This document shows positions 53,787 through 62,120 of a stretch of DNA of 64,000 bases, one piece after another. The DNA is from Limnobacter parvus. Its GTDB lineage: Bacteria; Pseudomonadota; Gammaproteobacteria; Burkholderiales; Burkholderiaceae_B. A program made the translations under genes and the position numbers. The number at the start of each line of letters is the position of its first letter. Within the stretch, counting starts at the first letter, position 1. Under the pieces are notes generated by a model. That model was given only the letters and a program-made list of their open reading frames with translations, was not told the DNA's origin and searched no databases. The stretch covers positions 124,001 through 188,000 of the forward strand of contig NZ_JANKHG010000016.1 of the NCBI RefSeq assembly GCF_024623725.1, read 5' to 3'.

Positions 53787-55978
53787 GGATTAATTTGAGG
53801 TCGCTTCGCGATAGTTCTTTCCCACATTTGAATATACACCTCGGCGGAATTGTAAAGTGCCTTCAAGGCCTCGTTACCGCCTTCCAGTCGCAGTTCCTCA
53901 ACCCAGTCTGCCTTTAAGCCGTAGTGAGCCTGACCTTCAGTGTTGGCATTGAACAGACGCTCGCCACTGAGTTGCTGATCAAACTTTACAGGCGTTACAT
54001 TGGTGTTGAACACGCCTGCCCAATCCGGACCTTCAAACAAGGTGAAGGGGTAGGTAATTTGTGGGCGGTCAGCACCCCTCGGACCAGCCTGCGCGCCCAA
54101 ACCATTGGTGTCTGCACCAAAGCCCATGGCGAATTCGAATTGCTGGCTTTTTAGCGGGGCAATGACTTTCAAATCTTCAGCCCAGCTTTGAGCTGTGCCC
54201 TGGTAAGGATAAATAATGCCACCCGCTGCCAGAATTTTTCGGCCCTGTTCACGGGTAATACCGCCGTGCGCACCGTGTGTAGAAACCAATGGGTATTTGG
54301 GCTGCTGCCGATCGGCCATTTCGATCAGGTCGCCTTTGATGCTCAATTCCATGTGGTCTACTTCAATGATGATGCCTTTCTCCATCAAGCGCTTGAAGGC
54401 GTACTTGCCAAGTTCTGTCAGCCCGCGGCGGTTGCACTGACGCTGGTCTTCACCTGTGGGGTAAATGGGGGCCAGGCCAGGGTTGTTGGCAATAAGAGCT
54501 TGAGTAATTGGGTCATTGCCCAGGCCGGGCACGGAGGTCATCACTGCGCCGGGTTGGCGCAAAATGTAGTCGGCATAATTGTTTTCGCCACCCGGGCAAT
54601 CGTAGGTTTGCCAAAAGCCGCCTGTGTCCAAGAAATTGCCCACGTTCAGCACGGCACCGTCGAATATGCCGTTGCCACCGAAGGCATTGTCAAATTCATG
54701 GATCGGGAACATCTGCCGCACGCCCAGTGCGTGCAGCCGGTCCAACTGCTTATCGATTTCGGCTTCGTCGCACAGGTTTTGACCAAACTTGATGCCGCAA
54801 TTAAACAGGTGAGAAATTTCAATACCCAGTACCACAGCCAGTTTGCCCTGGTTGATCACTTCGCGGGCTTCTTGCGGGCTGGTAACTACGCGAAACCAGC
54901 CCTTGCCGGGGCCGCCCTCTTGTGCATCAATGTAACTTTCAAGTTGTTTCACATACTCAATTTGGCCCACTGCACTTTCCATTTCATTGCAGTTTTGCAG
55001 TGGCATGCCCTTGGTTGTTTTGACCAAATTGCACAGGGTTTCGTTTTCCACCAGGTTGGTGACAAAAATGCGAAGGCCCGCTTGCCAGGCGCGTTCAAGC
55101 CATTTGTAGTAGAGGCCCTCGTGTGTTAACGCATCGGCCGCAGGCCAGCTTCGGAAGGTGGGCCAGCCATCGGTGTCGTGGCTGGCTTGGGGCGAGAATT
55201 TAAACAGGTTATCGACCAGATCCAGCCTGCCCATGGGGCCGTGGTTGGCGATGCAACTTCCCAGGGCATGCGTTACCCCGAATCGGTGGTGGGGCGTGCC
55301 ATGGTGGGCACCACCCAGGAATGTGGTGGCGCTAATGTGGTTGTGCACATCAGCAAAACCCTTCACTGCCTGATTCAAGCCGGCACCCGCGAATGTACGC
55401 CCTTGGGTATTGGTGGCAATTTCGGGAAACTCCGCGCAGCCCGTTGTTTTAACAAATTGAAAGAGGGTTTCTTCACTGTCGCCACTGCCTTCCACTGTGG
55501 ACAATCCATCGCTTAGGCCCAGCAGCGCAAGCTTCATGGTGTTGCCCGTATTGGTAAGCGAAAATCCACCACGCGCCTTGTCATCTTCCTGAACTGCCCA
55601 TTCCACTGCATCAGAAAAGGCTGTGCTGCTGTTGACGGGCGTTCCCGCTGAATTGCCCGCCGCCTGCATCATCGCCTCATCGCGGTTGTAAATCATGTAC
55701 TTGCCCAGCGAGGTGGGCTTGAGAAAGAACGGCGCAGCATTGCTGGCAGTGGCTTCACTGACACCATAGCTGCCATCGGTGTTCAGGCTGATGAACTTGT
55801 CGTTGGCCAGCGACTGGATTGCAACACATTGATTTGCAATATTGAATGCGGTCGGTGTAGCGTCAACTTCAGCCGGGTTGGCGCGATCGTCAGCGGCCGT
55901 ATTGGCAGTGTCTGTATCGCTACTGCAGGCGACCAGGGCAGCGCAAAGCACCAATGCGCCGTAAAGGGATAGTTTCAT
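53783..55978 (-). CDS. Lipoprotein of the M19 membrane-dipeptidase-like family
   Basis: The 731 residues begin with a lipoprotein signal (LYGALVLCAALVACSS, lipobox LVAC). Residues 45-195 form a beta-trefoil-like domain, with CVAIQSLANDKFISLNTDG at its start. The catalytic part shows metal-binding motifs of TIM-barrel amidohydrolases: FADVHNH, VVLGIEISHLFNCG, IEVDHMELS and LVSTHGAHGG. This order resembles peptidase M19, but the chain is much longer than a usual renal-dipeptidase-like protein. Substrate unknown. It likely faces the periplasm or the outer surface. Confidence 0.75.
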   Translation of the reverse strand: MKLSLYGALVLCAALVACSSDTDTANTAADDRANPAEVDATPTAFNIANQCVAIQSLANDKFISLNTDGSYGVSEATASNAAPFFLKPTSLGKYMIYNRDEAMMQAAGNSAGTPVNSSTAFSDAVEWAVQEDDKARGGFSLTNTGNTMKLALLGLSDGLSTVEGSGDSEETLFQFVKTTGCAEFPEIATNTQGRTFAGAGLNQAVKGFADVHNHISATTFLGGAHHGTPHHRFGVTHALGSCIANHGPMGRLDLVDNLFKFSPQASHDTDGWPTFRSWPAADALTHEGLYYKWLERAWQAGLRIFVTNLVENETLCNLVKTTKGMPLQNCNEMESAVGQIEYVKQLESYIDAQEGGPGKGWFRVVTSPQEAREVINQGKLAVVLGIEISHLFNCGIKFGQNLCDEAEIDKQLDRLHALGVRQMFPIHEFDNAFGGNGIFDGAVLNVGNFLDTGGFWQTYDCPGGENNYADYILRQPGAVMTSVPGLGNDPITQALIANNPGLAPIYPTGEDQRQCNRRGLTELGKYAFKRLMEKGIIIEVDHMELSIKGDLIEMADRQQPKYPLVSTHGAHGGITREQGRKILAAGGIIYPYQGTAQSWAEDLKVIAPLKSQQFEFAMGFGADTNGLGAQAGPRGADRPQITYPFTLFEGPDWAGVFNTNVTPVKFDQQLSGERLFNANTEGQAHYGLKADWVEELRLEGGNEALKALYNSAEVYIQMWERTIAKRPQINP

Positions 55979-56164
55979 GTCTCGTCTTCCAATGGTCGTT
56001 GTGACTCAAATGTTTATAAGTTTTGGTACTGACAATTTGTGGTTTCAGATTCATGTGGGTAGCCCCCCCTATTTGGAGTGGCAAAACATTTCAGAAATAT
56101 GCGAGCGTTGTCGTTAAGGCCTTTATGGGTATTGCGCCGCATTCGCAGAGGAACGAGAACATTC

Positions 56165-57211
56165 ATGGCTGTCGACCAAAAAGAAAAAACCGACCTGTCG
56201 GTTGAAGACTTGACCAAGCGTATTGCTGAGGCGGAGGCCATTGCGGAGAAATTGAAAAGCGAGGTTTCAGAGCTTGAGGGGCGCAATGACAAGCTGGGCC
56301 AGCAACTCGAGTCCCAGATGGCAGAAACGCACCAAATCCAGTTGATGCTGGAACAGGTGAAGCGCGACATGCGCATGCAATACCTGGCAGCGGTGAAGTC
56401 TTTTTCCAATCTGATTGAATTGCGTTCACCTCAATTGGCTTCACATGGTCGCCGGGTGGCTGAACTGGCTCGATTGATTGCCAAGGAACTGAACGCCAGC
56501 GAAACAGCGCTGCAAGATATTTACGTGGCGGCTTTGCTGCACGACATTGGCAAGTTGGGCTTGGACAATGAAACCCTGTTTAAACCGGTGGTAGAACTAA
56601 AGGGCGATGCACGAGTGGCCTTGATGAAACACCCCATGAAAGCGGAAGCCACTTTCCATGGCTTGGCTGAAATGACCAATGTAAGTGCGATTATTCGACA
56701 CCACCATGAACGTTATGATGGTCAAGGTTTTCCAGACGGTTTGGCTGGCGAAAGTATTCCCCTGGGTGCACGAATTTTGGCGGCGGCGGAAGATTTTGAT
56801 GAGCTTCAACTGGGTTGGTTGGCCAGCAAGGAGTTTGATGAGCAGCAGGCGCAAGCGTTTTTGCAGGGTGCGGCAGGCAAGCGATATTGCCCGATTGTAA
56901 TCAGTGTGCTGCCCGTGGCACTGGAGAAGTTAAAGGCTTCCGAGAAGTCGCATGAGAAAATTCTGCACGGTGAAGACCTGTGCGAAGGCTTCATGTTGTC
57001 GCGTGATTTTGTTGGTCCAGATGGATTCATGTGGCTTTCGAAAGACCATGCAGTGTCGCGGCACTTTATTGACCGTGTGCGGGAAGCTGAGCTGAAAAAT
57101 GGTGTGGCGATGAAAATTTATGTGGTCAAGACGGCGGGCACCAAGAGTGCTTCTACCTCCGCGAAAGCACCACCTCAGCCTGCGCAGCAAACTGGACATG
57201 TGGCGTTGTAG
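56165..57211 (+). CDS. HD-GYP domain phosphodiesterase
   Basis: The 348 residues have an N-terminal coiled coil (LTKRIAEAEAIAEKLKSEV, to about residue 75) and an HD-GYP domain. The metal motif LLHDIGKLG lies near residue 127 and HHERYDGQGFPDGLAGE near 180, the complete GYP form (GQGFP). Such enzymes degrade cyclic-di-GMP. The last 90 residues contain no known domain. The ATG at 56165 is preferred, since it gives a polar start; a longer frame to 56078 adds a basic stretch of unlikely composition. Confidence 0.88.
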   Translation: MAVDQKEKTDLSVEDLTKRIAEAEAIAEKLKSEVSELEGRNDKLGQQLESQMAETHQIQLMLEQVKRDMRMQYLAAVKSFSNLIELRSPQLASHGRRVAELARLIAKELNASETALQDIYVAALLHDIGKLGLDNETLFKPVVELKGDARVALMKHPMKAEATFHGLAEMTNVSAIIRHHHERYDGQGFPDGLAGESIPLGARILAAAEDFDELQLGWLASKEFDEQQAQAFLQGAAGKRYCPIVISVLPVALEKLKASEKSHEKILHGEDLCEGFMLSRDFVGPDGFMWLSKDHAVSRHFIDRVREAELKNGVAMKIYVVKTAGTKSASTSAKAPPQPAQQTGHVAL

Positions 57212-57260
57212 TACCGCTTCTGCTCGAAAACTCTGTGTTCGGTTTAGCGAGGGTGCTTTA

Positions 57261-57473
57261 GCCAACTCGGCCCGGCGTTATAGCCACCTCGTTGTGGGTT
57301 GCTCATTCCGCACTGAAAACCGCTTAGTCCCTCTTTGAATTTATCCTTGCTCACACGATTCGGCAAAAAAGATGGCCGAATCGCGTGTCGGCTTGCAGCC
57401 GAACGCTTCGCCTGAATTCAAATGGGGCGGTTTCCTTGAAGTGCGGAACAAGCAAATCCACTGCCGAGTTGGC
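57261..57473 (+). repeat. Long imperfect palindromic repeat, copy 3
   Basis: Outer arms GCCAACTCGGC (57261-57271) and GCCGAGTTGGC (57463-57473) are perfectly complementary. Inside, TTCCGCACTGAAAACCGC pairs with GCGGTTTCCTTGAAGTGCGGAA with a small bulge. The core has an ATTCGGC/GCCGAAT hairpin and CGGCTTGCAGCCG, as in copy 1. The left arm holds about 20 extra bases. It occupies most of the 311-bp gap 57212-57522, in which I see nothing else. Confidence 0.8.
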
Positions 57474-57522
57474 ATCACACAGGCGACCGGTTGGGCCTCT
57501 CGCTGATTGGGATCAAATGCGA

Positions 57523-58509
57523 TCACGGAATCAGCACGGTGCAACCTGTCGTGCGTCGCCCCTCCAGTTCGGTGTGCGCTTTCACGACATCAGCCAATGC
57601 AAAGCGCTGGTTGATCTGAATTTTCACGGCACCACTGGCCACCACGTCAAACATCTCTGCCGCACTTTCCAGCATCTCCGCTTTGTCTACGGTGAATGAT
57701 GCAACCGACGGGCGGGTCAAAACCAATGAACCACGCTCGGCCAACCACTGCAGAGGAACAGGGTCAACCTTGCCACTGGCATTGCCGAAGCTGACCATCA
57801 TGCCGCGCGGTTTCAGGCAGTTCAGTGAATCGACAAATGTGGCCTTGCCTACGCTGTCATACACCACGGGCACGCCTTTGCCGTCGGTCAGTTCTTTCAC
57901 GCGGTCGACAATGTTCTCTTCGCTGGTCACAATCACTTCGGCACAGCCATTGGCTTTGGCCAATTCAGCTTTTTCATGCGTGGAAACCGTGCCGATTACA
58001 CGCACTCCCAGCGATTTTGCCCACTGGGTCACAATGCTGCCCACACCACCGGCAGCGGCATGAAACAAAATGGTTTCGCCGGCTTGTACTTTGTAAACTC
58101 GGCGCAGCAGGTATTGGGCGGTGAAGCCTTTTAGCATCATGGCTGCAGCTGTTTCAAAATCAATGCTGTCAGGAATTTTAACCAGGGGGTGTGCGGGCAT
58201 GTTGCGCGCTGTGCTGTACGAACCCACAGGACCTGATCCGTAAGCAACGCGGTCTCCCACTTTGAATTCAGTCACTCCCTCGCCCACCGCGCGCACAATG
58301 CCCGCACCTTCGGTGCCGGGGCAGCAGGGCAGGGGTTGCGGGTAAACGCCGGTGCGCCAGTACACTTCGATGTAATTCAAGCCGATTGCTTTGTGCTCCA
58401 CTTGTACTTCACCTGCTTTGGGCGGGCCCAATTCCAGGTTTTCCATGGTCAGCACGTCAGGTGTGCCGGGGCTGTGAAATCGAACAATTTTTCCCGTGCT
58501 TGTACTCAT
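57523..58509 (-). CDS. NADPH:quinone oxidoreductase (zeta-crystallin type)
   Basis: Single-electron quinone reductase of the QorA type. The 328 residues contain the GroES-like N-domain (VEHKAIGLNYIEVYWRTGVY, PGTEGAGIVRAVGEGV) and the NADPH-binding fold (ILFHAAAGGVGSIVTQWAK). No zinc ligands are present, as in quinone reductases. The start at 58509 overlaps the stop of the EamA gene (ATGA), so the two are coupled. A longer upstream frame runs through that gene and is rejected. Confidence 0.92.
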   Translation of the reverse strand: MSTSTGKIVRFHSPGTPDVLTMENLELGPPKAGEVQVEHKAIGLNYIEVYWRTGVYPQPLPCCPGTEGAGIVRAVGEGVTEFKVGDRVAYGSGPVGSYSTARNMPAHPLVKIPDSIDFETAAAMMLKGFTAQYLLRRVYKVQAGETILFHAAAGGVGSIVTQWAKSLGVRVIGTVSTHEKAELAKANGCAEVIVTSEENIVDRVKELTDGKGVPVVYDSVGKATFVDSLNCLKPRGMMVSFGNASGKVDPVPLQWLAERGSLVLTRPSVASFTVDKAEMLESAAEMFDVVASGAVKIQINQRFALADVVKAHTELEGRRTTGCTVLIP

Positions 58510-59447
58510 GCTGTAACTCCTTGTTTTGCTTCTTTTTTCAGGCTGAGCAATGCCACACCCAGAATAACCAGTGCGGTGCCTGCTGCATGCCAAATGGTGA
58601 ATGGTTCTTTTAATATCCAGGTGCCCAAGGCAATGGTGGCAATTGGGCCGATCATGCCCAGCTGCGAAACGCGCGGCGCACCAATCAAACTGATCGCTGT
58701 CATGACAGCGAATACAGGCACAAAAGTGCAGAACACCGCATTGACCAGCGACCAACCCCACACAGGCAGCGGTTGTTCCAAAATTATGCTCATCGGTTGC
58801 TGAATATTGATTTGCACCAAGATTGCAACGGCCGACACCAAGGTGGCCATGGCCGTTACTCGGATGGTCCCCAAACGTTTTAACAATCGTTCGCCCACGA
58901 TCAGGTAACTGGCATAGCAAATGGCCGACATAAAAACCAGAAGCACACCAAGCCCGGTGTTTTCGCCCACCAAAACTGTTTCATGACCATACACCACGGC
59001 CAGGCCAACGTAGCTGAGCGCCATGCACATGAGCTGCCAAGGTTGCGGCCACTGCTGTTTTACCATGCAAGCGATCAGCAGCACGATGGACGGGTAGGTG
59101 AACAGAATCAGCCGTTCAAGCCCGGCAGTGATGTATTGCAAGCCCATGAAGTCAAACAGGCTCGCCAGGTAGTAGCCTAACAAACCCGCAAGCGTAATCA
59201 ACCCGAAGTCTTTTGGCGTCATTTTGACGGCGTTTTTCTCGCGCAGGGTTGTAAAAATCAATGCACCCAAAAACAGGGGGAGCGACAACAACATGCGCAT
59301 GGCCAGCAGGGTGGATGCATCCACCGTGTAGGCATAAGCCAGCTTCACGACAATGGCTTTGCCGGAAAAAAAGACGGCGCCCAAGAGCGCCAAACCCACG
59401 CCCCAAGCCGTGGGTGATCGTTCCAGTAAAGCGCGCGTTCGGCTCAA
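58506..59447 (-). CDS. EamA/DMT-family transporter
   Basis: The 313 residues have ten hydrophobic segments in two EamA repeats, with KAIVVKLAYAYTVDASTLLAMR in the first and GPIATIALGTWILKEPFTIW in the second. Substrates of this family are amino acids or other small metabolites; none can be assigned. The start is a TTG at 59447. The gene lies 16 bp after the dehydrogenase gene at 59464 and is coupled to the quinone reductase downstream. Confidence 0.9.
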   Translation of the reverse strand: MSRTRALLERSPTAWGVGLALLGAVFFSGKAIVVKLAYAYTVDASTLLAMRMLLSLPLFLGALIFTTLREKNAVKMTPKDFGLITLAGLLGYYLASLFDFMGLQYITAGLERLILFTYPSIVLLIACMVKQQWPQPWQLMCMALSYVGLAVVYGHETVLVGENTGLGVLLVFMSAICYASYLIVGERLLKRLGTIRVTAMATLVSAVAILVQINIQQPMSIILEQPLPVWGWSLVNAVFCTFVPVFAVMTAISLIGAPRVSQLGMIGPIATIALGTWILKEPFTIWHAAGTALVILGVALLSLKKEAKQGVTA

Positions 59448-59463
59448 GGCTTACTGCGCGCGT

Positions 59464-60327
59464 TTACAAACGTTTGATCAGGCTGGAAGTGTCCCAACGC
59501 TGTCCGCCCATGCCCTGTACTTCGGCATAAAACTGATCCACCAATGCGGTTACCGGCAGCTGGGAACCATTGCGGCGCGCTTCTTCAAGCACCAGGCTCA
59601 AGTCTTTGCGCATCCAGTCCACTGCGAAACCAAAATCGAATTTTCCTTCAACCATGGTTTTTCCACGGTTGTCCATTTGCCAGCTTTGGGCTGCTCCCTT
59701 GCCGATTACTTCCAATGCTTTGTTCACGTCCAGCCCAGCATTCATACCGAATTTTAAAGCTTCAGACAAACCCTGCAACAAGCCGGCGATACACACCTGG
59801 TTCACCATCTTGGTCAGTTGGCCTGCGCCCGATTCGCCCATCAGGGTAACGGCCTTGGCAAATGCTGCAATTACATCCTTTGATTGTTCGAAGTCGGCGT
59901 GAGTTCCACCACACATCACGGTCAACTGCCCGTTTTCTGCACCAGCCTGGCCGCCAGACACTGGCGCGTCGATAAAACCGAAACCTGCGTCTTTGGCTTG
60001 TTCAAACATTTCACGCGCAATTTTCGCGCTGGCGGTGGTGTGGTCAATAAACACTGCACCTGGCTTCATGCCGTGAAATGCACCGTTGATGCCTGTGCAA
60101 ATCTGGCGCAGGTCGTCGTCGTTGCCCACGCATGCGAATACAAAGTCCTGTCCTGCGGCAGCTTGTTCCGGTGTGGCGGCCATTTTGCCACCATGTTGTT
60201 CAACCCATTTTTCGGCCTTGGCCGAGCTGCGGTTGTACACCGTGACCTCATGGCCTGCTTTGGTCAAATGACCTGCCATTGGGTATCCCATTACACCCAA
60301 ACCCAAAAACGCGACTTTGAAACCCAT
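59464..60327 (-). CDS. 3-hydroxyisobutyrate/tartronate-semialdehyde-type dehydrogenase
   Basis: NAD(P)-dependent beta-hydroxyacid dehydrogenase. The 287 residues have the Rossmann motif VAFLGLGVMGYPMAGHLTKAG, the substrate loop FIDAPVSGGQAGAENG and the catalytic Lys in GAGQLTKMVNQVCIAG. The exact substrate is open: 2-hydroxy-3-oxopropionate would fit the glycolate oxidase genes at 18793-22669, since glyoxylate carboligase makes its precursor, but no carboligase gene is present. The ATG has GGTGA 7 bp before it. Confidence 0.9.
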   Translation of the reverse strand: MGFKVAFLGLGVMGYPMAGHLTKAGHEVTVYNRSSAKAEKWVEQHGGKMAATPEQAAAGQDFVFACVGNDDDLRQICTGINGAFHGMKPGAVFIDHTTASAKIAREMFEQAKDAGFGFIDAPVSGGQAGAENGQLTVMCGGTHADFEQSKDVIAAFAKAVTLMGESGAGQLTKMVNQVCIAGLLQGLSEALKFGMNAGLDVNKALEVIGKGAAQSWQMDNRGKTMVEGKFDFGFAVDWMRKDLSLVLEEARRNGSQLPVTALVDQFYAEVQGMGGQRWDTSSLIKRL

Positions 60328-60459
60328 AATTAATCACCTGAAAAGTTTTAGTTCTTGGTTGAACTGTAGCGGAATAGAACAGGTATTGCGCTTCGGATCA
60401 TCCCTAGGTTTTGCGATTTGGTACGATCAGGCCTTGCCGCTTATCTTGAGTACCTCAAA

Positions 60460-60915
60460 ATGAAAATCTGGGTCGATGCCGACGCTTGCCCGGTGGCCGT
60501 CAAGGAAATCATTTTCCGCGCAGCCGACCGCACGGGTATTGAAACCACGCTTGTGGCAAATCAGTACATCCGCACGCCGCCCTCGAAGTACATCAAAATG
60601 TTGCAAGTGCCACGTGGGTTCGATGAAGCGGACGATGAAATTGTGCGCAGGGTGGAAGCGGGCAATTTGGTGATTACCAGCGACATTCCGTTGGCCGCCC
60701 AGTTGGTGGAGAAAGGTGCGCAGGTGTTGAGCCCGCGTGGTGAACTGTTCAGTGTCGAGAATATAAAAGCCTTGCACACCATGCGCGATTTCATGGACAC
60801 CATGCGTGCCAGTGGCGTAGACACTGGTGGACCACCTGCTTACAGCCAAGCTGACCGCAAAAATTTTGCCAGTCAGTTTGACCGCATTATTGCGAAATTT
60901 CCGAAAAATAGTTAA
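60460..60915 (+). CDS. yaiI: YaiI/UPF0178 family protein
   Basis: The 151 residues match the UPF0178 family: [18 protein letters not shown] at the start, [20 protein letters not shown] and [20 protein letters not shown], then a [17 protein letters not shown] end. The conserved Asp residues form a PIN-like nuclease centre, but no activity has been proven to my knowledge. The ATG at 60460 gives the family start. The end overlaps the convergent gene at 60912 by 4 bp. Confidence 0.93.
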   Translation: MKIWVDADACPVAVKEIIFRAADRTGIETTLVANQYIRTPPSKYIKMLQVPRGFDEADDEIVRRVEAGNLVITSDIPLAAQLVEKGAQVLSPRGELFSVENIKALHTMRDFMDTMRASGVDTGGPPAYSQADRKNFASQFDRIIAKFPKNS

Positions 60916-61229
60916 GGCTGGGCAACTGCCACTTCACTGATCACAATCACCGGGCTTGAGTTTGTGTAGTTGGGAATGTCGCCCATGATTTCCCGCGCAT
61001 GCGGGCCGAACGCAGCCTGAAATGCCTCGATGGAATCCACAAACAAGTGACCCATGGCAATGAAAGCAGGTGCGTCGCCCGCGCCACCTGCCAAACCTTT
61101 GTCTACGGTGTAGTAGTGCAGGGCGCTGCCCATTTTGCTTTTCACCAACGGCATGTGTGTGGTTTTGTAGTACTCGTGGTTGAAGCTGACGCCTTCGGCA
61201 TTGGGGTACATCACGCTGACTTTGATCAT
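60912..61229 (-). CDS. EthD-domain protein
   Basis: The 105 residues form a ferredoxin-like alpha/beta domain of the EthD family: [20 protein letters not shown], then THMPLVKSK and a [20 protein letters not shown] end. EthD proteins accompany oxidative degradation steps; the stand-alone form has no known reaction. The ATG follows GGAGG. Confidence 0.88.
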   Translation of the reverse strand: MIKVSVMYPNAEGVSFNHEYYKTTHMPLVKSKMGSALHYYTVDKGLAGGAGDAPAFIAMGHLFVDSIEAFQAAFGPHAREIMGDIPNYTNSSPVIVISEVAVAQP

Positions 61230-61333
61230 TTTATTGGGCCTCCTAAATTGCTTTCATTCTTTACCGTAACATAACCGCAAACGTGGCTTAAAGCCCGGAA
61301 GGTCCGGTACAACCTTTTTTAAAGAGAAATTAA

Positions 61334-62059
61334 ATGGAATTGTGGGCACACCGTGGCAGCGGAAAAGGCGCGTTGGAGAACACGCTGAAAGGTTTCGAAA
61401 TTGCATTCAATGCGGGTTTTAAGGCGGTTGAATTTGATGTGATGCTGACTGCCGATGGCGCACCCATGATTCACCATGATTGGGTCATGGGGCGTTGTGC
61501 AAGGTCAATCGACCCTGCCATCGCCAGCACGGATGTACTGACCCGGTTCGACTCGCTTTGTGCCCGCGACCTTCGCCATTTTTCAGTGCAGGGCGAACCC
61601 ATTCCCAGCCTGGCCCAAACCATTGATTTTTGTTTGAAGCATGGCATGCGGGCGAATGTGGAATTGAAGGCCACCCACCCGGCCAATGCCATCGCCTTGG
61701 GGCGTGCTGTGCTGGCGGTCATTGAAGAATTGCCGCTTGATGCGCAAGAACACATACGCAGCAACTGGGTGTTTTCCAGCTTTTACCATGCAAGCTTGTT
61801 GCCACTTCAAGGCTTCGACCTCGCTTTGCTGTATGAACAATTGCCCGACAATTGGGTGTTGCATGCCGATGCCTTACAGGCCAGCGCCATTCACCTGCAC
61901 TTCAGTGGCGCTGAACCCACGGCCTTGCGCCGCATACACACCACAGGCCGGGTGGTTCGGGTTTACACGGTGAACGACGCGGAACAAGCGAAAACGCTGC
62001 AAGCCTTGGGTGTGAAGGGCTTATTTACCGACAGAATGACATTGGCGGCTGCTTACTGA
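61334..62059 (+). CDS. ugpQ: Glycerophosphodiester phosphodiesterase
   Basis: Cuts glycerophosphodiesters to glycerol 3-phosphate and an alcohol. The 241 residues show the GDPD motifs: AHRGSGKGALENTLKGF at the N-terminus with the catalytic His, then FDVMLTADGAPMIHHDW with Glu/Asp metal ligands and second His, and VELKAT. It has no signal peptide, so it acts in the cytoplasm as UgpQ does. No ugp transporter is near. Confidence 0.92.
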   Translation: MELWAHRGSGKGALENTLKGFEIAFNAGFKAVEFDVMLTADGAPMIHHDWVMGRCARSIDPAIASTDVLTRFDSLCARDLRHFSVQGEPIPSLAQTIDFCLKHGMRANVELKATHPANAIALGRAVLAVIEELPLDAQEHIRSNWVFSSFYHASLLPLQGFDLALLYEQLPDNWVLHADALQASAIHLHFSGAEPTALRRIHTTGRVVRVYTVNDAEQAKTLQALGVKGLFTDRMTLAAAY

Positions 62060-62061
62060 AT

Positions 62062-62089
62062 GGAACCAAAACGGGCCTTTGGAAACAGA
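62062..62089 (+). promoter_or_regulatory. HrpL-box-like promoter, GGAACC-N15-AAACAGA
   Basis: GGAACC is perfect and the spacer is 15 bp. The -10 half keeps A, C and A at positions 3, 4 and 7 but lacks the leading CC. It starts 3 bp after the ugpQ stop and ends 31 bp before the ATG at 62121. Confidence 0.45.
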
Positions 62090-62120
62090 AGCTCTGTGAT
62101 ATTTATAATTTAGGTAGCTG

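Noticed and set aside
57523-58920. A 465-residue quinone reductase with an upstream extension
   Set aside because: The extension is out-of-frame sequence of the EamA transporter gene. The ATGA overlap at 58506-58509 marks the start.
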